From: Gammaproteobacteria bacterium
GTDB taxonomy: Bacteria; Pseudomonadota; Gammaproteobacteria; Arenicellales; Poriferihabitantaceae
NCBI GenBank assembly: GCA_024679435.1
Contig: JAIBDK010000163.1
Span: forward strand, 1-5,785
DNA length: 5,785 bases
Direction of reading: 5' to 3'
Part shown: positions 1-5,639 of the stretch, piece by piece
Layout of the letters: every line of letters begins with the position of its first letter
Numbering within the stretch: position 1 is the first letter of the stretch
The notes under the pieces: model-generated
Told to the model about the DNA's origin: nothing
The model's database searches: none
Seen by the model: only the letters and a program-made list of their open reading frames with translations
Translations under genes and position numbers: made by a program

Positions 1-479
1 AGGACGTTTCCTGCCGGATTTCCTATAGACTCACAGAAAACTGCTTTAGTTTTGTCGTCGATTAGAGAACCCAGTGTGTCGAGATTTTCTGGGTCGGCAA
101 ATCGGGTGGTGATGCCCATTTGCGGTAACGTATGGGCAAACAGATTATAGGTTCCACCGTAAAGTGTAGACATTGAAACGATATTATCTCCTGCCTCAGC
201 AATGGTCTGGATCGCATAAGTGGTCGCTGCCTGGCCGGAAGCCAGGGCCAGGCCGGCTACACCCCCTTCCATATCCGCAATACGTTGCTCAAGAACATCA
301 CTAGTGGGATTCATTATTCGGGAGTAAATATTTCCTAGCTCTTTCAGATCAAACAGATCTGCACCGTGTTGGGTGCTGTCAAATGCAAAGGCTGTCGTTT
401 GGTAGATTGGAACCGCTACGGCATTGGTCGCTGGGTCCTGTTTAAATCCTGAGTGAATGGCTTTAGATTCAATTTTCAT
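1..479 (-). CDS. metY: O-acetylhomoserine sulfhydrylase (MetY), N-terminal part
   Basis: Pyridoxal-phosphate enzyme of the Cys/Met metabolism (trans-sulfuration) family, expected to join O-acetylhomoserine and sulfide into homocysteine in the cytosol. Seen: the first 159 residues, starting at ATG 479 and cut off by the window edge; family members are about 425 residues long, so roughly a third is present. Family landmarks in order are PIYQTTAF (residues 24-31), YSR..NPT (52-59, cofactor phosphate contact from the neighbouring subunit), ALASGQAA (78-85), LYGGTYNLF with the ring-stacking tyrosine at 107, and FCESIGNPAGN (148-158). The NPAGN signature favours the O-acetylhomoserine enzyme over cystathionine synthase or methionine lyase. 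The catalytic lysine lies beyond the window. An AGGA Shine-Dalgarno sits 7 nt before the ATG. The gene follows the channel gene by 190 bp and probably has its own promoter. Homoserine lyases of the same family are the main alternative. Confidence 0.9.
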   Translation of the reverse strand, partial: MKIESKAIHSGFKQDPATNAVAVPIYQTTAFAFDSTQHGADLFDLKELGNIYSRIMNPTSDVLEQRIADMEGGVAGLALASGQAATTYAIQTIAEAGDNIVSMSTLYGGTYNLFAHTLPQMGITTRFADPENLDTLGSLIDDKTKAVFCESIGNPAGNV

Positions 480-486
480 ATTCTTG

Positions 487-490
487 TCCT
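487..490 (-). promoter_or_regulatory. metY ribosome binding site
   Basis: AGGA, read on the minus strand within ACAGGAC, lies 7 nt before ATG 479. It supports that start. It lies 14 nt downstream of the 505-530 stem-loop, close enough for leader structure to affect access to it. Confidence 0.6.
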
Positions 491-504
491 GTTCTAATTG
501 TTAA

Positions 505-530
505 CTTAAAGACGGCAACACCGTTCTAAG
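505..530 (-). promoter_or_regulatory. Stem-loop in metY leader, next to the ribosome binding site
   Basis: On the minus strand CTTAGA-ACGG pairs with CCGT-C-TTTAAG, giving 10 base pairs (one G-U) with a single bulged C and a UGUUG loop. No run of T follows, so it does not look like an intrinsic terminator. The UGUU of the loop could pair with AACA at 490-493, directly beside the AGGA ribosome-binding site, or with a second AACA at 499-502, giving an H-type pseudoknot. A hairpin plus pseudoknot ending at the ribosome-binding site is the general layout of SAM-II and SAM-V riboswitches, which are found upstream of methionine genes. I cannot confirm the conserved SAM-binding core, so a riboswitch is only a hypothesis. 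Confidence 0.4.
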
Positions 531-535
531 AGCGA

Positions 536-556
536 GGCGGGCGATGTAGTTCCGCC
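536..556 (-). repeat. Second stem-loop in metY leader
   Basis: GGCGG (552-556) can pair with CCGCC (536-540) around an 11-nt loop on the minus strand. It lies 5 nt upstream of the 505-530 stem-loop and inside the transcript expected from the 582-610 promoter. The five pairs are all G-C, but the stem is short and could occur by chance. Confidence 0.3.
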
Positions 557-581
557 AACTAGCAAGTAACTAAGGAAATCA

Positions 582-610
582 AGAATATACGGCACGCATT
601 AAAATGTCTA
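582..610 (-). promoter_or_regulatory. Probable sigma-70 promoter of metY
   Basis: On the minus strand TAGACA (605-610, 5 of 6 matches to the -35 consensus) is followed after exactly 17 nt by TATTCT (582-587, 4 of 6 matches to the -10). Transcription would begin near 575, giving a leader of about 95 nt that contains both stem-loops. The promoter lies about 60 bp past the channel stop codon, so metY can be expressed apart from the cysE operon. Confidence 0.5.
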
Positions 611-669
611 TCGCGGATTTTCCCCGGTCGGCAGGTAGAGCCAATTTAAATTAGTACGTTGAGGGGGCG

Positions 670-2376
670 TCAGGAAGGATGTTTGGCAAATCTGCGCGTA
701 ATCCAGCGCCAGAAAAAGCTGGAAGGCAGATGGTTGCCTGTTGCCGTGTAATGCAGGGTCTCCCGGGATGTCAGTATTGAGTTGATTTTTGATTTGGTCG
801 AGATATTGCCTGCAAAAAGTATTCGGTCATGGGGATAGATCAGGGTTTTATCGTCCGGCAGAATAATTTCCATACCATCGCGCTGAATCATTAACGCGAT
901 GCAATCGAGTTTTTCTTTTCTGTTAGAAGGTTCTCTGATCAGATAATGCAGGTAAATATTTTCACCCTGATCAAAACGCTGCATGACAGCATGGGCATTG
1001 ATGTTGCTGATCGAGATGACCCATGAATAAGGATTGTTATTATCTATGCAAGGCGAAAGGCTTTGGATCACGGAGTCGATCCAATCCTCTTCCTGATCTT
1101 TAATTATGGCAAGAAAACGACTGGTCAACGGGCTAGTGATTTTGGCGAGCAGACTCGAGGCAATCAATACGCTGTTACTGGTTACAAGATTAAGGTTGGC
1201 GGCCTCGAACATTTGCCTGTTTGCCGAAAGCTGCTGCCTGGCTATGGTGAATATATCCGGATTAAGTTCCCGCGCAGTAACCAGAATTGAAAGATTATTC
1301 ACGTCATGATCTGTGCCGGCGATGATGCCAACCGCTTTATGTATTTCAGCCGCCACAAGCGTGTCCGCCTCGGTACCCCGACCCTTGATCGATCCTTTGG
1401 GTGCGCCGGTACTTTCCAAATCCAGCTCGATCACCGCCACTGGTAACCCGTGTTGCAGCAGTTTTTCATGAACTGCTTTACCAAAGCGGCCGAACCCACA
1501 CAATATCCAACGCCCTTTGGGTGGATAGACGGGCTCGGTTAATGGAGAATTATAGGAAGATGACAGCCATTTGTGTAACAGATATCGATGTGGTGAAGTT
1601 AACGCAGTAGAAAAGAATTCGGCAAAGATGTCATAGGGGTTGACAATATAGTCTGTTCCAAATGAGGCCATATTTTTTGCGGTATCGTGGTGTTCTGCCC
1701 AACAATATACCTTTAGAGCGGGGTTTAGAAGTTTGCTGGCAATAGCTATTTTCAGGTTCACCTCGTCATCCCGGGTAACTGCAATGATACCTTTGCAGGA
1801 TTCACCTGTAATACCTGCCCAGACTAGCGTGTCTGAGTCTGCGGCATTGCTGTTGAGATGAGGAACTTCTCGCGGAAGATTCTCCAGTTCGAGCTCGTTG
1901 ATTCGATTAATGTCTTTATCAATGACGACGCAGTCGAGGTCCTGACGAATGAGGGCATCGACTATTTGTCGTCCGGTTTCACCGTATCCACAAACAACAT
2001 AGAAAGAAGTTCTTATTTTTTTGACCTGCCGTACGAAGGTGTTTCTGGTCACAGCAGCTTGAAACAGAGGGGCTTGCAGAAGAGTTAGTAATGTACCGAT
2101 TGCGTATAACCAGGAAATGACCGATGCATAGATCGTAAACAAGGTCCACAGCCTCTGAGCATCCGTGAAGGGATAGGGAATTTCTCCAAACCCGATTGTG
2201 GAGCCCATAAAACTGACGAAGTAAAAGGCATGGAAAAAGTCCATGCTCCACAGTTCACCCGTATCGTCTCGACCCGGGATAAGTACAAAACCCAGAACAG
2301 AGATTGCATAAGCCAGTATCAGCATGATCAACGGCGTGCGCATTCTGCGCAACACCAGATAAATGATATGATGCAA
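670..2376 (-). CDS. Two-TM potassium-channel-like protein with two RCK (TrkA-N) domains
   Basis: Inner-membrane ion channel, probably for potassium, with a large cytosolic ligand-sensing part. Seen in order: transmembrane helix 1 (about residues 14-34), a pore loop with selectivity filter TIGFGE (60-65), transmembrane helix 2 (about 76-100), a first RCK domain with GYGETG (130-135) and an acidic strand end at D153, a second RCK domain with GFGRFG (294-299) and E317, and a C-terminal region resembling a TrkA-C domain (about 465-535). Both glycine motifs and acidic residues are intact, so both domains could bind NAD(H) or another nucleotide. Filter residues Phe63 and Glu65 replace the usual Tyr and Asp of TVGYGD. 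The start taken is TTG 2376, since no ATG or GTG lies upstream before stop 2455; it has no clear Shine-Dalgarno. ATG 2343 (residue 12) is the alternative and would still keep helix 1. The gene starts 43 bp after the 127-residue membrane protein, probably in one operon. Ligand and ion selectivity cannot be read from the sequence. Confidence 0.87.
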   Translation of the reverse strand: MHHIIYLVLRRMRTPLIMLILAYAISVLGFVLIPGRDDTGELWSMDFFHAFYFVSFMGSTIGFGEIPYPFTDAQRLWTLFTIYASVISWLYAIGTLLTLLQAPLFQAAVTRNTFVRQVKKIRTSFYVVCGYGETGRQIVDALIRQDLDCVVIDKDINRINELELENLPREVPHLNSNAADSDTLVWAGITGESCKGIIAVTRDDEVNLKIAIASKLLNPALKVYCWAEHHDTAKNMASFGTDYIVNPYDIFAEFFSTALTSPHRYLLHKWLSSSYNSPLTEPVYPPKGRWILCGFGRFGKAVHEKLLQHGLPVAVIELDLESTGAPKGSIKGRGTEADTLVAAEIHKAVGIIAGTDHDVNNLSILVTARELNPDIFTIARQQLSANRQMFEAANLNLVTSNSVLIASSLLAKITSPLTSRFLAIIKDQEEDWIDSVIQSLSPCIDNNNPYSWVISISNINAHAVMQRFDQGENIYLHYLIREPSNRKEKLDCIALMIQRDGMEIILPDDKTLIYPHDRILFAGNISTKSKINSILTSRETLHYTATGNHLPSSFFWRWITRRFAKHPS

Positions 2377-2419
2377 GGTAGGTTGCCGACTGCTTATTAT
2401 CGTTACTTCGCGCTTGGAA

Positions 2420-2803
2420 TCAGTTCCTGTGTAGTGTTGTTTCCACTGTAAGTATTACCACGGAAACGATATTGGCCAACAATGCTCCTCCGGAAAGAGA
2501 GACGATACTGGCCAGGGCATTTCCACTTAACGGAGCAGACATTCCGTACACGGCTATTCCCCAGACCAGGCACGCCGCAACAAGTTGGAGGTCGGCTACC
2601 AAACTGGAAGCAAGGAGGACCACGCCTACGTGAGAGCGATCACCAAATTTCATTAACGTTGCAATCAGACTGACTACGAGCGCCGCAAATAATTCAAAGG
2701 GGTTGTGGTGGTCGGGATTGGAAAAGTCGCCGATAAAAAACCCGAAATTCAAGGTCAGTGCGAGTAGAATAAAAAACGCGAATAAAACTTTTTCAAAATT
2801 CAT
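2420..2803 (-). CDS. Small integral membrane protein (resembles DUF6394 family)
   Basis: A 127-residue, strongly hydrophobic protein with no known biochemical role. From memory it resembles a gammaproteobacterial family catalogued as DUF6394, often found beside an RCK channel gene; a profile search is needed to confirm this. Hydrophobic stretches lie at about residues 5-25, 36-53, 58-86 (long enough for one or two helices) and 94-121, so four or five membrane spans are likely. Charged residues cluster in the loops: D26, DHH (31-33), KFGDR (52-56). A glycine-rich SLSGGALLAN (102-111) precedes the end of the last helix. The start at ATG 2803 is supported by GGAAAG (2810-2815) 6 nt upstream. It overlaps the cysE end by 11 bp (ATG to TGA), which points to translational coupling. 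Position between cysE and the channel, rather than similarity to a known protein, suggests a channel accessory role; this is inference. Confidence 0.8.
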   Translation of the reverse strand: MNFEKVLFAFFILLALTLNFGFFIGDFSNPDHHNPFELFAALVVSLIATLMKFGDRSHVGVVLLASSLVADLQLVAACLVWGIAVYGMSAPLSGNALASIVSLSGGALLANIVSVVILTVETTLHRN

Positions 2804-3677
2804 TGTTGGCTTTCCGATTATTCCCGAACGGATTGTCCGGGTGGTTTTCGTTTAGGTCTTGATGCACTGTTTGATGTTCAAGGGAGTGATCCATTTCAAG
2901 TGCAGGGGCTCCATGAGTAAGTTCGCCAACCGTTTTTGCAGGAACCCCGGCGACGGTGAGATAATCAGCAACGTCTTCAAGTACAACACTGCCGGCACCA
3001 ATTTTGGCGTTTTTCCCGATAGATACATTGCCGAGAATTTTGGCTCCTGCGCCGATCAGTACACCACTCTGCACTTTAGGATGGCGATTACCGGTGGCCT
3101 TTCCGGTGCCCCCTAGAGTAACTTCGTGAAGCATCGAAACATTATCTCCAACTACTGCTGTTTCTCCGATCACTATTGAAGTTGCGTGATCAATAAGAAT
3201 ACCGTTTCCAATTTTTGCTGCGGGGTGAATATCCATGTCAAAAACTTCACTGACAAGGCTTTGTAAATACAAAGCCAGATTCTGATGAGCGTGGTACCAA
3301 AGATAATGTCCCACACGGTAAAGCTGGAGCCCCTGAAAGCCTTTATAATATAGGAACGGAATCGAGTAGCGCCCGCAGGCCGGATCTCGTTGACAAAAAG
3401 CCAGTAGATCCTGTTTTGCAGATTGGATGATCCGGTGATCGTTATCAAACGCTTCGAAAATTAAAGTTTTAAGTTCAGTTTGGTTTAGAAATCCAGAGTT
3501 CAGTCTTGATGCAAGAACCGCGGCAAGCGAACTTGCAAACCCTGGATGTTCAAGGATTGCCTGTTTTAAAAAATTCTCGAGCAGAGGTTCACTGTGCCGG
3601 GCTTGCTCTGCTTCCCTGCGTAAAGCGGGCCAGATTCCAGAGGTGTCTGTGGGAGGTTGATTGGTTGAGTCATCCAT
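2793..3677 (-). CDS. cysE: Serine O-acetyltransferase
   Basis: Cytosolic enzyme that transfers acetyl from acetyl-CoA to L-serine, making O-acetylserine, the committed step of cysteine synthesis. Seen: 294 residues with a helical N-terminal domain (about 15-140) and a left-handed beta-helix of hexapeptide repeats (about 145-250). Stretches nearly match E. coli CysE: the KGFQGLQLYR region (112-121), DIHPAAKIG (149-157), DHAT (163-166), TLGGTGK (187-193), GAGAKILGN (209-217) and GVPAKTVG (244-251). H164 and D149 correspond to the catalytic His158 and Asp143 of E. coli CysE. It is about 20 residues longer than the E. coli enzyme; the extra is mostly a polar His/Asn-rich tail (about 252-294) ending NNEF instead of the terminal isoleucine that inserts into CysK. 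ATG 3677 is the only start that keeps the N-terminal domain; no Shine-Dalgarno precedes it, but an extended -10 does. It is the first gene of the cysE, membrane protein, channel operon. Confidence 0.96.
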   Translation of the reverse strand: MDDSTNQPPTDTSGIWPALRREAEQARHSEPLLENFLKQAILEHPGFASSLAAVLASRLNSGFLNQTELKTLIFEAFDNDHRIIQSAKQDLLAFCQRDPACGRYSIPFLYYKGFQGLQLYRVGHYLWYHAHQNLALYLQSLVSEVFDMDIHPAAKIGNGILIDHATSIVIGETAVVGDNVSMLHEVTLGGTGKATGNRHPKVQSGVLIGAGAKILGNVSIGKNAKIGAGSVVLEDVADYLTVAGVPAKTVGELTHGAPALEMDHSLEHQTVHQDLNENHPDNPFGNNRKANNEF

Positions 3678-3684
3678 GGATAAA

Positions 3685-3693
3685 AGTATAACA
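3685..3693 (-). promoter_or_regulatory. Extended -10 promoter directly before cysE
   Basis: The minus strand reads TGT-TATACT, which fits the extended -10 pattern TGnTATAAT with one mismatch. No good -35 hexamer is visible at 16-18 nt upstream, as is common for extended -10 promoters. Only 7 nt separate the element from ATG 3677, so transcription would begin at or within a base or two of the start codon. The surrounding sequence is AT-rich, so a chance match is possible. Confidence 0.45.
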
Positions 3694-3758
3694 AATATAC
3701 TGAATAGACTTGGAGTGATTATGTGTTAAAGATGGCGTAAATTTGAGTTGAAATGCAA

Positions 3759-3775
3759 CCAATCTTCCAGATTGG
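3759..3775. repeat. Perfect 7-3-7 inverted repeat upstream of cysE
   Basis: CCAATCT-tcc-AGATTGG is a perfect seven-base dyad with a 3-nt spacer, about 65 bp upstream of the cysE -10 element. No T-run follows on either strand, so a terminator is unlikely. It could be an operator for a dimeric regulator or a hairpin in a read-through transcript. I do not recognise the site as a known regulator's consensus. Confidence 0.4.
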
Positions 3776-3807
3776 GTCACGATAATAAAAAGCCAGCTAA
3801 ACGGGGT

Positions 3808-3830
3808 AAAAAAAATGCACGTCCTTGTGC
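3808..3830 (-). terminator. Weak intrinsic terminator candidate after the protease gene
   Basis: On the minus strand GCAC (3827-3830) and GTGC (3817-3820) form a 4-bp stem around a 6-nt loop, followed by A and then eight T (3808-3815). The T-tract is good but the stem is shorter than usual. It lies about 100 nt past the protease stop codon, so some read-through into cysE is possible. Confidence 0.35.
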
Positions 3831-3932
3831 GAGTTGAGTGAGGAAGAAGTGGAGCTTTAATTGCACCGCGCAGTGACAAAAATTTGTTTATTTATCCTGA
3901 TTGTATTAAACAATAACGTCTTGTGATTTCAG

Positions 3933-5477
3933 TTAAGCCCTCATAGAAACAACAATAAATTGTGATTTTTTGTCTCGTTCTACCAGTAAGAGTACCGAGT
4001 CTTTGTTGTCTTTTCTGGATTGCTTAATGGCATCAGTCACATCAACAGGGACGGTAACGTCTGACTGATTCACTCGCCGTATGATATCTCCCGGCTTTAA
4101 GCCTTTTTGTGCCGCACTACTGTCCGGCTCGACGTGAATAATTATCACCCCTGCTGCTTGTTCATCCAGGTCATAGTTGTTCCGGATTTCTTTGTCAACA
4201 CTGGCAAGTTTAAGACCCAGAGGAATGGGGTTTTTATCCGCTGGGAGTGCGCTGGCGAGCCTCGGTTCTTCGTTGACAGCGATGCTCACATTAATGGTTT
4301 TGTAACTGCTGTTTCGCCAGACCTTCACCTTGACCTTTGAGCCATTTGAAGTCATGGCCACAAACCGCGGTAGGTCCCGCATTTTTGAAAGGGTTTTGTC
4401 ATCATAAGAAACAATTACGTCGCCGGCTTCCAGGCCTGCTTGATCTGCTGGACTGCCTTCAATAATTTGAGTGACAAGCGCGCCGTCATCATTTTCTATT
4501 CCCAGGCTTTCAGCGATTTCGGCGGTTAATGCCTGAATATGTACGCCCAGATATCCTCGTTCAACAACACCGGAATCCGCTAGCTGACTAATGACACTTT
4601 TGGCCATAGTGGATGGGATTGCAAAGCCAATTCCAACACTGCCGCCGTTTGGGGAATAAATGGCGCTGTTCACTCCGATCACTTCACCTCGTGTGTTGAA
4701 CAGGGGCCCGCCTGAGTTTCCACGATTGATAGAAGCATCAATCTGGATAAAATCATCAAGGGGTCCGGAGCGAATGTCTCTTCCCCTGGCAGAAATAATT
4801 CCACTTGTGGTGGTCCCGCCGAGGCCAAACGGGTTACCAATGGCAACTACCCAATCCCCCACTTGTGCTTGATCTGAATCACCAAAAATAACGTAGGGAA
4901 GCGGGTGGTCTGTTTTTATTTCAAGTAAAGCCAGGTCTGTTTTGCTGTCAATCCCTTTTAGGGTTGCGGGCACGCGGGTGCCATCTTCAAAAACGACTTC
5001 GATGGAATCAGCATTCTTGATAACATGGTTATTCGTAACCACTAAGCCATCAGAATCTATAATAAATCCAGATCCTACCGCAGTGGTTTTTCTCTCGTAG
5101 GTTTCCTGTTGGCCTTGGCTATTCTGTCGTTGTGGAATTTGACCGAAAAACTTTCTAAAAAACTCTTCCATTTGTGGCGACTGTTTATTAAGTCCGGGTG
5201 TGTTGCCGGCAGATTGTGTTGTCCCGGTTACCGAAATGTTGACGACAGCGGGCCTTACCGCTTTGACTAAATCTGAAAATCCGTCATTAACATTGATGTC
5301 TGCAAGATTGATTGCAGAATGCGCTGGATCAGATTTGGCGAAGCCTTGATTAACTGGGGATAGGACTGTGGTCGCAATGGCCGCTGTCAATAATGTAGCT
5401 ATTAAGAGGCTTCGCCTGGTCGGTGTTTGTTTGCAATGATCTTGTAAATTCGGGGCGGAAACTGCTATTGATTTCAT
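3933..5477 (-). CDS. Periplasmic DegP/DegQ/MucD-type serine protease
   Basis: HtrA-family trypsin-like protease of the periplasm that degrades or holds misfolded envelope proteins. Seen: 514 residues with an export signal (twin arginine at 21-22, hydrophobic core about 24-40, likely cleavage after Ala47), a protease domain (about 60-295) and two PDZ domains (about 300-395 and 415-510). The triad is H151 (TNNHVI), D181 (KTDLALL) and S255 (GNSGGP); H-D spacing is 30 and D-S spacing 74, matching E. coli DegP closely. A Gln/Asn-rich stretch (about 114-126) lies in the LA-loop region. The domain set fits DegP, DegQ and MucD equally, and the symbol is left open. RRSLL could be a Tat signal, but the last motif positions are not typical and Sec export is more likely. 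The start ATG 5477 has a GAGGTGA Shine-Dalgarno 9 nt upstream, buried in a hairpin (5484-5516). Spacing of 162 bp from the upstream gene suggests its own promoter. Confidence 0.95.
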   Translation of the reverse strand: MKSIAVSAPNLQDHCKQTPTRRSLLIATLLTAAIATTVLSPVNQGFAKSDPAHSAINLADINVNDGFSDLVKAVRPAVVNISVTGTTQSAGNTPGLNKQSPQMEEFFRKFFGQIPQRQNSQGQQETYERKTTAVGSGFIIDSDGLVVTNNHVIKNADSIEVVFEDGTRVPATLKGIDSKTDLALLEIKTDHPLPYVIFGDSDQAQVGDWVVAIGNPFGLGGTTTSGIISARGRDIRSGPLDDFIQIDASINRGNSGGPLFNTRGEVIGVNSAIYSPNGGSVGIGFAIPSTMAKSVISQLADSGVVERGYLGVHIQALTAEIAESLGIENDDGALVTQIIEGSPADQAGLEAGDVIVSYDDKTLSKMRDLPRFVAMTSNGSKVKVKVWRNSSYKTINVSIAVNEEPRLASALPADKNPIPLGLKLASVDKEIRNNYDLDEQAAGVIIIHVEPDSSAAQKGLKPGDIIRRVNQSDVTVPVDVTDAIKQSRKDNKDSVLLLVERDKKSQFIVVSMRA

Positions 5478-5639
5478 AGTTGAAAATCACCTCAATGTTT
5501 ATATTGAGTGTGATTTAAGCAGATGTTTCCTTGCTCAAAGATGAATGGCCAATTAAAAAATTGTAATTAAAACCAGGGAACTTTTGCAGTTAAATTTTGT
5601 AAGTCAGACTGTCATTGGGGCTGCTGTTAATGGAAACGA
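5478..5639. other. Intergenic region upstream of the protease gene
   Basis: A 162-bp AT-rich gap. It contains the Shine-Dalgarno hairpin (5484-5516) and a possible -10 element TACAAT on the minus strand (5560-5565, 5 of 6 matches) with no convincing -35; this would give a leader of about 75 nt. I see no strong terminator after the dihydroorotase stop codon, only a short AT palindrome (CAATT-TTTT-AATTG, 5549-5562). Confidence 0.45.
5484..5516 (-). promoter_or_regulatory. Hairpin sequestering the protease Shine-Dalgarno (candidate RNA thermometer)
   Basis: On the minus strand AAATCAC-A-CTCAAT pairs with ATTGAG-GTGATTT around a 6-nt ATAAAC loop: 13 Watson-Crick pairs, one bulged A, no mismatch. 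Nine of the 13 pairs are A-U. The complete Shine-Dalgarno GAGGTGA (5487-5493) is in the 3' arm, and the stem ends 6 nt before ATG 5477. Burying the ribosome-binding site in an AU-rich, bulged stem is the layout of known RNA thermometers, and a heat- and envelope-stress protease is a plausible target. The same dyad could instead be a DNA operator. The structure is seen; temperature control is inferred. Confidence 0.55.

Larger units (their letters stand above)
3678..3932. other. Intergenic region between protease gene and cysE
   Basis: An AT-rich 255-bp gap with no convincing gene. In transcription order (right to left) it holds a weak AT stem (3900-3914, ATTGT/ACAAT), a small bulged stem-loop (3861-3879, loop GCGC) with no T-run after it, a weak terminator-like hairpin (3808-3830), a perfect 7-3-7 inverted repeat (3759-3775) and the extended -10 of cysE. 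A 69-codon open frame on the minus strand (3670-3879) has no ribosome-binding site or protein-like features and overlaps the cysE start, so I do not call it. Confidence 0.6.

Noticed and set aside
505..530. metY leader stem-loop as an intrinsic terminator of the channel operon
   Set aside because: No T-run follows on the minus strand, and it lies downstream of a good promoter, inside the metY leader.
1063..1610. Several short plus-strand open frames opposite the channel gene
   Set aside because: They lie antisense to a clearly coding, domain-rich frame and their translations look like no protein family.
1979..2251. 90-codon minus-strand open frame inside the channel gene
   Set aside because: It overlaps the pore, second helix and first RCK strand in another frame; the channel frame explains the region fully.
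3670..3879. Minus-strand open frame of 69 codons between the protease gene and cysE
   Set aside because: No ribosome-binding site, no recognisable protein features, runs into the cysE start in another frame and spans promoter and hairpin signals.
5412..5417. Twin-arginine (Tat) export signal of the protease
   Set aside because: RR is present at residues 21-22, but the following SLL lacks the usual FLK positions and HtrA proteases are normally exported by Sec; kept only as a remark.
5577..5603. GGAACTT on the plus strand, a perfect sigma-E -35 element, followed by a TCAGA
   Set aside because: The spacing is 20 nt instead of about 16, and it points away from the protease into the end of the dihydroorotase gene with no gene to drive; probably chance.
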